Part shown: piece after piece, positions 22,101 through 29,436 of the stretch
How the letters are laid out: the number at the start of each line of letters is the position of its first letter
Numbering within the stretch: position 1 is the stretch's first letter
Assembly (NCBI RefSeq): GCF_001418325.1
Contig: NZ_LIPN01000257.1
Coordinates: forward strand, 1-36,968
DNA length: 36,968 bases
Direction of reading: 5' to 3'
Source of the DNA: Streptomyces atriruber
Lineage (GTDB): Bacteria; Actinomycetota; Actinomycetes; Streptomycetales; Streptomycetaceae
The notes under the pieces: model-generated
Databases searched by the model: none
What the model was told of the DNA's origin: nothing
What the model saw: the letters and a program-made list of their open reading frames with translations, nothing else
Translations under genes and position numbers: made by a program

Positions 22101-24745
22101 TAAGCAGCGCGCTCCACCTCCACCAGGGCACGACGGATCTCGACGGCCTCGGTGATGGAGGTGAGTGCACCCTGGCGATCGCCGGTCTCGGCAAGCCGAT
22201 TGGACAGGTTGTTCAGCGAGGTGGCGAGGTTGGGCAGGAAGCCGATGGAGTCGGACTCGGCGAGGGTGCGATAGAGCTCGACTGCCTCCGTCACCGAAGC
22301 GAGTGCCGCCGCGCGTTCTCCCGTATCGCTCAACCTGTTGGACTGGTTGCTGAGGGACATGGCGAGGTTGGGAAGGAACGCGGCGGGGTCGGCTTCGGCG
22401 AGCGCGCGATAGAGGTCGACGGCTTCGGAGATGGCACGGCGAGCGTCCTCACGTTCCCCCATCTCGCTCAGCCGGACCGACAGGTTGTTCAGCCACGATG
22501 CCCGTGCCGCTCGTGCTTCCTCGGACGTGGCATCGGCGCCGTCGGGTTCGGAACACCGGGTGGCGATCAATGCGAGATTGCGCAAGGTGCTGTGCCCGGC
22601 CGGGACCGAAGCGGCGAGCCCGGCCAGCGGCAGCGGCGAGTCCTCGACCGCGGCAAGTCTCTCCAGGGCCCCGAGGAAGATGCCTCCCTGCGTCGCCGCC
22701 ACCGACAGCGCCGGGCGCCACAGGTCGGGAGCCGCGGCCAGTGCGGCCTGTGCGATGCCTGCCGCCGAGGATTCCTCGCCCGACGAGGCGGCGAACCGCG
22801 AGATGCTCACGCAGGCGTTCAGCCGCTCGTCCGGGTCCGCCTGCTTCAGGCACCCTTCGAGCAGCACCCGATCGGCCCCGAACACCCTGGCCGCGAGATG
22901 CGTGCCGAGCGGGTCCGGGCGCACCGCCAGCGTGCCGTCCTCGGGAGCGGCGGGCAGCAGGTCGGTGAGCAGGGCCGCTATCTCGTCGCGGCGCCCGGCG
23001 TCGTCCCCCAGTTCTTTGATCGACTTCAGCGTGTGGTCGAGCCGGTCCTCACGAGGTGCCAGGAGGCTGAGGCAGGCGCCCGCCTCGCGCAGTACCTGTC
23101 GCGTCCGCCTCGACGGCTTGCCGATCTGGGTCTTGTACGCCCGTACCCAGTAGCCCAGTTCGTGGTCGAGGACCTTCTCGTACAGCTCGTCCGCCGAACC
23201 GGGCACTCCCTCGGTGCCGTCCGCGCGGGCGGCGAGCCAGGCGAGCATGACCAGGTCCAGGGTGGTCCAGCGACCGGAGGCGGGGTCGGGAGGAGGGCTG
23301 CTGCCCATGGCCGTGGCCTCCGAGCCCCCGAAGGAGCGCAACGCCGCCCGGTAGACGCCGGTGTGGCGTGGGTGGCGGGCCGCCAGGGCGCTGTCGTGCA
23401 GCTCATAGGGGTGGCCGTCCTCCTTGAGCGCGACCGCGATCTCCTCGTCCCACCAGCTGCTGATCGTCCGCGCGGTCAGCAGCAGGCAGGTGGGCGCTTC
23501 GCGGTGGCGCAGGGTGCGCAGCACGTTGATGACGTCCGCGGACTTGCGGTCCTCGGCGTAGTCGACGACGACGAGCAGCGGGGAGGCGACGTCGCCGAGC
23601 CAGGCCCGGTCCTGGGAGTCGGGTTCGCGGACGAGGAAACCGGCGTACCAGCCGGTGGTGGCGAGGCGGTGGGCGAGCTCCGCGGCCAGGCGGGTCTTGC
23701 CCGCGCCGCCGACGCCGTGCAGCAGCACGATCCGCGTACGCGGCCCTCGGGGGTCCGGCGCCTGGAACCAGTCCTGGAGGAAGTCGAGTTCGTCCCGGGG
23801 GTGGAAACGGATGGCGTCGTGGCGGGCCCACAGGGAGGGCAGTGGCCTGTTGCTTCCTGCGCCGTTCCCCAATGGTTCGCCCGACGGTTCCCCCTCCGGA
23901 TCTCCTGTCGACTCCCCCTCAGGATCTCCTGTCGACTCCCCCACCGGCCCTCCCACCGGCTCTCCCACCGGTTCCGGCACCGGAAGGTAGGGCGCCGCCA
24001 GGACGTCGGTGCTCGGACGGTAGGGCAGCGGGTGCGGCTCGCAGTGCTCGTATCCCAGACCGACGTCGACCGTCACGCTCCAGCGGTCCGCGGAGGCCTC
24101 CCGAAGGAGCGCGGCGCCGTGGGCCACCGACTGGTCCCAGGACTGCTGTTCCCGGCGCCGCGGGTCCGCCGAGTCGACGCGAGAGGCGACGCCGGTGATG
24201 TCGACGGCGAGGAACGCGCCGGGCGAGTCCTCGGTCTCGGCGAGCTGGTCGACGAAGTCCGGTGGGAGGGTCTGCCAGTCGGGGTCCTGTTCGTCCCACC
24301 GGTAGTCGCGGTGGGCGCGATTGGACCAGTTGCCGTCGAGCCAGACGGCGACCAGCGCATGTGCCGGATCACCCGCCCGGGCACCGGCCAGGACGATGAT
24401 CAGGGGATGCAGTCCGGCGTCCAGACAGGCTCCGGCGAAGGTGACCGCGAGGTCGAGGCACGTGCCGTGGCGCGGTCGGCCGAGCACCTGGTCCGGCGGC
24501 CGGATGGTCTGGCGGCCGGGGTCGCTGGTCGTCGGTTCGTCCGCGTACTGGATGCGCAGCGAGGCGAAGGCCTCGTACAGAGCACGGGCGCGGGATGCCC
24601 GCGGCCCCTCCCCGGGCGCGGGCATCCCGGTGCCGAGCAGGTCGGCCGGCGCTCCGCGCGCGCTGTCGCCCCGGTGCCCGCGCTGGACGTACTCGATCAG
24701 GGTCCTGGGATCGCCGCCCGCCCACCGGCGCCACGCCGCGCTCAC
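19133..24745 (-). CDS. TGL-like / STAND NTPase / TPR-repeat protein, about 1870 aa
   Basis: Domains in order. Residues 1-240: transglutaminase-like fold with HGTCLDLAVTFAGACLDAG (Cys96), HALVAVWLDGNW (His129), AVDITG (Asp182) and the family tail SVTVDVGLGYEHCEPHPLP. Residues 250-305: Gly/Pro/Glu linker made of short repeats. Residues 320-740: STAND-type NTPase with Walker A LLHGVGGAGKTRLAAELA (Lys350) and Walker B LLVVVDYAED (Asp395), then a helical region. Residues 750-1487: sixteen 46-residue TPR-like repeats. The rest is a helical tail. The start GTG 24745 overlaps the lipase stop as GTGA and has GGGGAG upstream; ATG 24760 is an alternative. No transmembrane segment is seen. By analogy with STAND proteins, the TPR array would sense a ligand and nucleotide exchange would switch on the partner. 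The role is inferred. Confidence 0.87.
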   Translation of the reverse strand: MSAAWRRWAGGDPRTLIEYVQRGHRGDSARGAPADLLGTGMPAPGEGPRASRARALYEAFASLRIQYADEPTTSDPGRQTIRPPDQVLGRPRHGTCLDLAVTFAGACLDAGLHPLIIVLAGARAGDPAHALVAVWLDGNWSNRAHRDYRWDEQDPDWQTLPPDFVDQLAETEDSPGAFLAVDITGVASRVDSADPRRREQQSWDQSVAHGAALLREASADRWSVTVDVGLGYEHCEPHPLPYRPSTDVLAAPYLPVPEPVGEPVGGPVGESTGDPEGESTGDPEGEPSGEPLGNGAGSNRPLPSLWARHDAIRFHPRDELDFLQDWFQAPDPRGPRTRIVLLHGVGGAGKTRLAAELAHRLATTGWYAGFLVREPDSQDRAWLGDVASPLLVVVDYAEDRKSADVINVLRTLRHREAPTCLLLTARTISSWWDEEIAVALKEDGHPYELHDSALAARHPRHTGVYRAALRSFGGSEATAMGSSPPPDPASGRWTTLDLVMLAWLAARADGTEGVPGSADELYEKVLDHELGYWVRAYKTQIGKPSRRTRQVLREAGACLSLLAPREDRLDHTLKSIKELGDDAGRRDEIAALLTDLLPAAPEDGTLAVRPDPLGTHLAARVFGADRVLLEGCLKQADPDERLNACVSISRFAASSGEESSAAGIAQAALAAAPDLWRPALSVAATQGGIFLGALERLAAVEDSPLPLAGLAASVPAGHSTLRNLALIATRCSEPDGADATSEEARAARASWLNNLSVRLSEMGEREDARRAISEAVDLYRALAEADPAAFLPNLAMSLSNQSNRLSDTGERAAALASVTEAVELYRTLAESDSIGFLPNLATSLNNLSNRLAETGDRQGALTSITEAVEIRRALVEVERAAYLPDLAASLNNLSNQQGDTGDREAALVSITEAVTLYRTLAEADPAAFMPNLASSLNNLANQQSEVGDREAALQSIIEAVEIRRALVGTNRAAFLPDLAGSLSNLSVQQSDVGRRGEALASSSESVDLYRDLARSDPAVFSAGLAGALNNLSNRLSDSGDRARALASITEAVDLYRDLARANPAAFLPDLAMVLNNLSNQQGDMGDCEAALASITEAVEIRRPLARANPGAFLPDLAGSLSNLSNWLSDAGDREGALAAITEAVAFYRALARAKPAAFLPDLAMVLNNLSNRQGEMGVREAALTSVIEAVEIRRSLVRTNRAAFLPDLAGSLSNLSGRLSAVGDREAALAAATEAADVFRSLARTDSAAFLPHLATALNNLSVQQGDAGSLDAALASIIEAVEIRRTLAEANPAAFLDGLAGSLNNLSVQQSEVGDSDAALASITEAVALYRTLAEANPVGLLPDLASALSNHSNRLSAVGDHEAALVSVNEAVEIRRGLARANPDAFLPDLPGTLNNLSGRLSALGDRAAALAAISEAVSLYRTLARTSPGAFLPDLAKALSNLSAQQHEATDHEAALASITEAVEIRRGLARTNPAAFLSDLAFSLNDLFHQQDGQQRLAEARHASDQVISEFPSGPQAELLASRAGWFHLHDDHAGATSDLLAAARCADTTSEPAWAGRSRRAVRSVVEELGLSEPARPYLDSVLADLPAWANTALSPETIERFDQWLSARSWSDRDAFLRETYPLLSAPEEQAALAAARMLYPEAGGLDALADLLDAAREHGLAQVLDALGESSSRAGLVDQWLATPTWPEDLEFLLSHRQLTEDPLVRDVLAARARSDDPTSFQHLGILDLLGRLPATDVYDAIIDPSTAVDTAMAFVGEGRPDDLVPLFLAAPVLTETPFVTAYLFAVRAVFAPATGDEDAPTPTDLIAEAAEQGSEVQRGAGAARLRRLAQHRPEHATELLRLASALTASEPAPNAGTSSGTG
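20285..22495 (-). repeat. sixteen tandem 138-bp units encoding TPR-like repeats
   Basis: Each unit encodes 46 residues of the type LNNLSNRLSDSGDRARALAS followed by ITEAVDLYRDLARANPAAFL and PDLAMV. Two subtypes alternate, ending in xLYR or in EIRR: units 2/3, 4/5, 7/8, 9/10, 11/12, 13/14 and 15/16 are LYR-like/EIRR pairs, and unit 6 is an unpaired LYR type. A 17th, degenerate copy (LNDLFHQQDGQQRLAEARHA) follows. This suggests growth by duplication of two-unit blocks. Confidence 0.88.
23898..23945 (-). repeat. 24-bp tandem repeat in the linker of the STAND-TPR gene
   Basis: Two nearly identical 24-bp copies start at 23898 and 23922 and encode GESTGDPE twice. They are flanked at 23940-23975 by 12-bp repeats encoding GEPV/GGPV-type units. 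The region joins the TGL-like domain to the NTPase and is likely to vary in length between strains. Confidence 0.75.
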
Positions 24746-26199
24746 CGGTCCGCTCCCCATCGCTCGACGTCGACCACGCCCACGACGTCCCCGGCCCGCA
24801 GGCGGTCCACCGCCGGTACTCCGGTGGCCGCGACCTCCACCGTGTAGCTCCCGCGACCCGGCGGCAGGAGTTCCGTCAGCCACCGGTCGTCACCGGACCT
24901 GTCGCACGGCAGCCAGGACGCGCCCGGCCCGCCGCCGCCCTCGCCCGCACGCTCCCCGCCGTCACGCGCGCGGAGCCGAACCCGTACCTGCGTCCGCTCG
25001 TCCGCCCGCACGCCGTGCAGGGTCACGCCGACCGGGATCGGGGTGCCGACGGGAGCGGTGTCCTCCAGGTCGAGGCCGAGCCAAGGGTGTTCCGGTACGT
25101 CGCCTCGTACCGCTCCGAGGGCTTCTCCCGCGTACTCGCCCAGTACGTCGACGACCGCGGACGAGGAGGCCAGCGCCATGTGGCGCTCCGTGACCGCCCG
25201 GCGGGCACGCATGTCCTGCTGTTCGATGGGGATGGCCGAGATCGCCGGAACCGTGCCGTCACCGAGCCAGTCGCGGTTGGGCAGCCAGTCGGGTGCCCCC
25301 TTCGTCACCGAGAGCCCGGACGGCAGGAGCACGGCCTGCTGCAGCGTGGCGTGCCCCCTGCCGAACAGCGCGGTCACCTCAGGGGAGTCGGGCCTGCCGG
25401 GCAGCTCGTTCCAGGCCGCCTCGATGTCCTGGTGCACCCCGAAGGCGGCCTTCGCCCGCGCCACGAACGCCGCGTCGACCGGGCCGCCCTCCACCAGCTC
25501 ATGGGGCCTGAGCGGTGCCGCGCCGTCCGGTCGCCCCACCGCCGGGTAGCGCGGCAGGAGTTCGTACGCCGAGGGCCACTGACGCAGCACTTCGGAGAGT
25601 CCGGCCAACCGCTTGGGTCCCACCTTCACGCCGTTCGTCAGGACCCCCAGCGCTTTGGGGGCACCGCGGTGCGGGGTACCGAGGGTGATCAGTGCCGCGC
25701 AGTCCGCCGCGCCGCCCAGGGGTCCCAGCCAGTACCGCGCCACCAGGCCGCCCATGGAGTGCGCGACCACGATCACGCGCCTGCGCCGCGCTCCCGCGTG
25801 CTCACCTCCCAGCCGCGCCGACACGTCGGCGGCGAGCCGCTCGGCCGCGTGCTGGATGCTGTGCCGGAAGTCGTACGGGAAGAGGACCACGTCCGCGCGG
25901 TCGTCCCGGTCGTGTCCGGGACGGGCCACGTCGACCTGCACGTGGTCGAAGCGGTTGCGGATCTTGCGCACCAGGCCGTCGTAGCCGGGCACGACGAAGG
26001 GGCCGATCAGCGTGATGTCCGGCATCAGGCCGACGGGAACCAGGTCCGGATGCGCGTCCAGGCCCAGCCGGTGCGGCCGGGTGGCCGCCGCGACGAAGCG
26101 TCGGCGGTGCTCGTCCCACCGCTTGGCCCGGTCGGGTGTCTGCAGCACGCTGCCCCCGATACCGGGCACCACGACGACCAGATGCTTGAGTCGCGTCAC
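24742..26199 (-). CDS. LCAT/PGAP1-like lipase or esterase
   Basis: This 485-residue alpha/beta hydrolase has no signal peptide. The oxyanion region is VVVVPGIGGSVLQTP (residues 6-20). The nucleophile elbow is VIVVAHSMGGLVARYWLGPL (Ser148). Asp314 lies in WLGDGTVPAISAIP and His340 in ERHMALASS, completing the triad in the order of lecithin:cholesterol acyltransferase-like lipases. Residues about 375-485 look like a beta-sandwich (GTPIPVGVTLHGVRADERTQ, SYTVEVAATGVPAVDRL). The start GTG 26199 is preceded by GGGGGAGG. Its TGA overlaps the GTG of the STAND-TPR gene, so both are made together. Cytoplasmic location suggests action on the cell's own membrane lipids when triggered. Confidence 0.9.
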   Translation of the reverse strand: MTRLKHLVVVVPGIGGSVLQTPDRAKRWDEHRRRFVAAATRPHRLGLDAHPDLVPVGLMPDITLIGPFVVPGYDGLVRKIRNRFDHVQVDVARPGHDRDDRADVVLFPYDFRHSIQHAAERLAADVSARLGGEHAGARRRRVIVVAHSMGGLVARYWLGPLGGAADCAALITLGTPHRGAPKALGVLTNGVKVGPKRLAGLSEVLRQWPSAYELLPRYPAVGRPDGAAPLRPHELVEGGPVDAAFVARAKAAFGVHQDIEAAWNELPGRPDSPEVTALFGRGHATLQQAVLLPSGLSVTKGAPDWLPNRDWLGDGTVPAISAIPIEQQDMRARRAVTERHMALASSSAVVDVLGEYAGEALGAVRGDVPEHPWLGLDLEDTAPVGTPIPVGVTLHGVRADERTQVRVRLRARDGGERAGEGGGGPGASWLPCDRSGDDRWLTELLPPGRGSYTVEVAATGVPAVDRLRAGDVVGVVDVERWGADR

Positions 26200-26580
26200 G
26201 GCGCCTCCCCCGTTCCCACTGGCCGCCTTCAGGTGTGGAGGCACTCCCAGGGCAGCAACGGTAGGCCCGTACGGGCGGCTACGCTAGGTAATCGGGCGAC
26301 AAGTGCCCTTGATCTCACGGGACTTCTGGATTTGACAGCCCAAAACGGATCGGGCGCGCGGCGATCCGTCATCGCGTGCTGCCCGCACCCGAGGTGGTCC
26401 ACGTAACCGCACGTGACCGCACGCGTCGGCGAAGCGCCTGCCCGATATGAGGCTGTCGCCACTGCCGATGGCGCCGTCCCCACTGGTGGCATGGGTCTTT
26501 ACCGGCCACCCGACCGCCACGGGGCGTACCGCAGGCCACACTTGTCACCTCGTTCACGTCACGGAAGGACCCGACCCCAC
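26200..26580. other. divergent intergenic region, lipase operon / molybdenum hydroxylase
   Basis: This 381-bp region must carry the promoters of both flanking operons. A TTGACA hexamer at 26332-26337 has no matching -10 at 16-19 bp. I see no convincing gene, hairpin or repeated operator. A GGAAGG sequence about 11 bp before 26581 may serve as the ribosome-binding site for the molybdenum hydroxylase. Confidence 0.5.
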
Positions 26581-28908
26581 ATGGCCGACCCCAGCCATCT
26601 GCCGGACCGACGCAGAGTGCTCGCCTATCTCCTCGCCGCCCCGACCCTCGCCGTGGGCGTGCGGCTGGGGGCCGACGGGCTGGCCGGACCGCCCGCCGAG
26701 GCGGTCGAGGCCGCGGGTACCGCGGAGGCGGTCGTACCGTCGCTTCCGCAGCCCGAGAACCTCTTCGACCTCGGCGATCTGCAGAACCTGGTGGCCGCCC
26801 CGACCGCCGGAATGATCACGGTCCAGGTGCACACGGACGGCACCGCCTCGTTCGCGGTGCCCCGTGCCGAGGTGGGCCAGGGCATGACCACCGCCATCGC
26901 GATGATGATCGCCGAGGAGATGGACCTGCCCCTGGAGAAGGTGCGGGTCGCCCTCGCCGACGCGCGGCCCGAGCTGCTGATGAACCAGTTCACCGGCGGC
27001 TCCAACTCCATGCGCAGCATGTATCTGCCGGTACGCACCGCGGCGGCCGTCGCCCGGCACCGGCTCGTGGCGACCGCGGCCGCCCAGTGGGGAGTCGCGG
27101 CCGCCGAACTCACCACGAAGGACGGGGTGATCAGGCACGGGTCGACGCGCAGCGCCACCTACGGCTCCCTCGCCGAGAAGGCCGCGAGCACCAAGGTCCG
27201 TACGGCGTCCGCGCCCCTCAAGTCCCGGGACGACTTCACGGTCCTCGGCACGCCGCGCAACCGCATCGACGCGCTGGAGATCGTCACCGGACGCAAGAAG
27301 TTCGGCATGGACCACGACGTGCCCGACGCCAAGCCGACCATGGTGCGCAGGCCGCCGACCATCAACGGGACGGTGGAGGCGGTGCACAACGCCGACGCGG
27401 TCCTGCGCATGCCCGGCATCACCGATGTCGCCACGGTCGAGCACGGGGTGGCCGTGCGCGGCGCGACGTTCGGCCAGTGCATCGACGCGCTGCGGGCCCT
27501 GGAGGTGACCTGGGGGCGGGGCACCGTGGACGGGGAGTCGGACGACACCGTCCTGCGCAAGATCAAGGCGGCCGCGCTGCCGATGATCGTGCCGCCCCTG
27601 CTCACCAAGAAGATCGACGCCGAGTTCACCTTCGCGTTCGCCAGCAACAGCCCGCTGGAGCCGGACAACGCGATCGCCGACGTCCGTGCCGACCGCGCCG
27701 AGATCTGGGCGAGCCTCAAGGTGCCGATCGTGGCGCAGCAGGACATCGCGGCGCGCCTGGGGCTGCCGCAGAAGGCGGTCACCGTGCACGTGGTGGAGGG
27801 CGGCGGGTCCTTCGGGCGGCACCTCTTCCACGACGTGGCCGCCGAGGCCGCGGAGATCTCCCGGAAGATGGGCAAGCCGGTCAAGCTGTCCTGGTCCCGC
27901 ACGGACAACTTCCGGCAGGGCCGCACGCATCCGATGTGCGTCTCCCGCGTGCGCGCGACGTACGCCCTCGGCAGCGTGCTCAGCTACGAGCAGCGGCACA
28001 CCGGCTCGCAGACCGACTTCGGTCACGGTCTGGGCGAGATGATCACGTCGGCGGCGGCGAAGCTGCCCGTCGCGGGCAATCTGACGTTCGCCGAGACGAT
28101 CTTCCAGCTGACGCAGTCCACGCCGTACCACTTCGGCGCCACCACCCAGCTCCTCAACGAGGTGCCGCTGAAGTTCAACACCGGGAGCATGCGCAACATC
28201 TACTCCCCCAATGTGGCCTGTGCCCGCGAGCTGGTCGTCGACCGGCTCGCCGCGAAGATGGGCAAGGACCCGGTGGAGTTCCGGCGCACCTTCGTCAAGG
28301 ACGAGCGGCTGCGCGCCGTCCTGGACCGGGCGGCCGAGGAGGGCGACTGGGGCAGGAAGCTGCCCGCGGGGATGGCGCAGGGCATCGGCCTGCACGCGGA
28401 GTACCGGGGCGCGGTCGCCACGCTCGTCGAGATCGACTGCCGGCCCGAGACCGTCAACCGGAAGATCCGGGACGCGGTGACCGGGCCGCGCGTCACCAAG
28501 GCACTGATCGTCGTCGACGCGGGGTTCGCCATCAACCCCCGTGGGCTCGAGGCCCAGATGATGGGCGGCTTCAACGACGCGCTCGCCATGGCCCTCACCT
28601 CCAGCCTGCACATCGAGGACGGTCTGCCGCTGGAGGGCAGTTGGGACAACTACTTCTACACACGGCAGTGGAACACCCCGCTGGAACTGCGCGTCGTCGT
28701 CATGCCCGGCACGGGCGACAAACCCGCGGGGGCGGGCGAGCTGGGCGTGGCGCCCGCGTTCGCCGCCATCGCCTGCGCGTACGCGCGCGCGACGGACACG
28801 CTGCCCACGAGCTTCCCGATCAACCACGGCACGATCGGCTTCGACCCGCTGCCCCGCGAACCCTCCACGCCCCAGTCCCCCACCGACGGTCTCGACCGCG
28901 CCTTCTGA
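26581..28908 (+). CDS. molybdenum hydroxylase large subunit, IorB-like, Tat-exported
   Basis: This 775-residue molybdopterin-cytosine-dinucleotide-type subunit is of the xanthine dehydrogenase/isoquinoline 1-oxidoreductase family. It would hydroxylate an N-heterocycle or oxidise an aldehyde. The N-terminus DRRRVLAYLLAAPTLAVGVR is a twin-arginine signal. Moco-contact segments are AEVGQGMTTAIAMMIAEEMD, VVEGGGSFGRHLFHDVAAEA and the catalytic Glu720 in PAGAGELGVAPAFAAIACAY. The IorB subgroup is indicated by the SMRSMY and GRHLFHD motifs and the two-subunit organisation. The 2Fe-2S subunit follows after 18 bp. No XdhC-like maturation factor or cytochrome is beside it. The substrate is unknown. Confidence 0.9.
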   Translation: MADPSHLPDRRRVLAYLLAAPTLAVGVRLGADGLAGPPAEAVEAAGTAEAVVPSLPQPENLFDLGDLQNLVAAPTAGMITVQVHTDGTASFAVPRAEVGQGMTTAIAMMIAEEMDLPLEKVRVALADARPELLMNQFTGGSNSMRSMYLPVRTAAAVARHRLVATAAAQWGVAAAELTTKDGVIRHGSTRSATYGSLAEKAASTKVRTASAPLKSRDDFTVLGTPRNRIDALEIVTGRKKFGMDHDVPDAKPTMVRRPPTINGTVEAVHNADAVLRMPGITDVATVEHGVAVRGATFGQCIDALRALEVTWGRGTVDGESDDTVLRKIKAAALPMIVPPLLTKKIDAEFTFAFASNSPLEPDNAIADVRADRAEIWASLKVPIVAQQDIAARLGLPQKAVTVHVVEGGGSFGRHLFHDVAAEAAEISRKMGKPVKLSWSRTDNFRQGRTHPMCVSRVRATYALGSVLSYEQRHTGSQTDFGHGLGEMITSAAAKLPVAGNLTFAETIFQLTQSTPYHFGATTQLLNEVPLKFNTGSMRNIYSPNVACARELVVDRLAAKMGKDPVEFRRTFVKDERLRAVLDRAAEEGDWGRKLPAGMAQGIGLHAEYRGAVATLVEIDCRPETVNRKIRDAVTGPRVTKALIVVDAGFAINPRGLEAQMMGGFNDALAMALTSSLHIEDGLPLEGSWDNYFYTRQWNTPLELRVVVMPGTGDKPAGAGELGVAPAFAAIACAYARATDTLPTSFPINHGTIGFDPLPREPSTPQSPTDGLDRAF

Positions 28909-28926
28909 GGAGCCCTGATCCCCTCC

Positions 28927-29403
28927 ATGGCAAGCCACACCTTCAAGCTCAACGGCGAGCAGATCACCGTCGAGGCCGAGGACGACGTACGCCTTCTGTG
29001 GGTGCTCCGCGACCTGCTGGGCGTCACCGGACCCAAGTACGGCTGCGGCCTCGGCGTCTGTCAGGCCTGCACCTCGCACATCAACGGCAAGGCCTTCAAC
29101 CCGTGTTCGGTCCCCGTCTCCAAGGTCGCGCCGGACGACGAGATCACCACGATCGAGGGCCTGCCCGCCACCGTCGGCAAGGACCTCCATCCGATGCAGG
29201 AGGCCTGGCTGGACCTCGACGTCGCGCAGTGCGGCTACTGCCAGCCCGGCCAGATCATGACCGCCGTCGCCAAGGTCCGCCAGGCCGCCGCCGAGGGCCG
29301 CGAGATCGAGGACCGCGACCTCGACGAGATCCGCAACATCTGCCGCTGCGGCACGTACAACCGCATCCGCGACGCGATCAGGGCGGGTGCGAAGAAGATG
29401 TGA
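28927..29403 (+). CDS. molybdenum hydroxylase 2Fe-2S subunit, IorA-like
   Basis: This 158-residue subunit carries two [2Fe-2S] clusters that pass electrons from the Mo site. The plant-ferredoxin-type cluster uses YGCGLGVCQACTSH with Cys40, Cys45, Cys48 and Cys60 (NPC). The second, helical cluster uses QCGYCQPGQIM (Cys102, Cys105) and ICRCGTYNRI (Cys139, Cys141). It lacks its own signal and would be exported by hitch-hiking on the Tat signal of the large subunit, as described for this family. It is the last gene of the operon, closed by the hairpin at 29404-29430. The order large-then-small is reversed from the usual iorA-iorB order. Confidence 0.93.
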   Translation: MASHTFKLNGEQITVEAEDDVRLLWVLRDLLGVTGPKYGCGLGVCQACTSHINGKAFNPCSVPVSKVAPDDEITTIEGLPATVGKDLHPMQEAWLDLDVAQCGYCQPGQIMTAVAKVRQAAAEGREIEDRDLDEIRNICRCGTYNRIRDAIRAGAKKM

Positions 29404-29430
29404 CCCCCCGGCGGGCCGCGCCCCGGGGGG
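29404..29430. terminator. bidirectional hairpin between convergent operons
   Basis: CCCCCCGG (29404-29411) pairs with CCGGGGGG (29423-29430) around an 11-nt loop. It starts right after the stop of the 2Fe-2S subunit and lies 6 bp from the stop of the convergent SDR gene. Confidence 0.65.
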
Positions 29431-29436
29431 CGGACG

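Noticed and set aside
20285..22495. Regular repeats considered as a CRISPR or other non-coding array.
   Set aside because: The period is 138 bp, a multiple of three, and the units encode conserved TPR-like residues, with no constant repeat/variable spacer pattern.
20135..24847. A very long open frame (1570 codons) on the plus strand opposite the STAND-TPR gene.
   Set aside because: It is an antisense frame kept open by codon bias and by the 138-bp repeats; it has no recognisable domain, whereas the minus strand has coherent TGL, NTPase and TPR domains.
26332..26360. TTGACA hexamer as a promoter -35 in the region before the molybdenum hydroxylase.
   Set aside because: No acceptable -10 occurs at 16-19 bp; the following bases are GC-only.
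26554..29190. An 878-codon antisense frame across the molybdenum hydroxylase genes.
   Set aside because: It is Gly/Arg/His-rich without domains; the plus strand encodes clear Moco and 2Fe-2S subunits.
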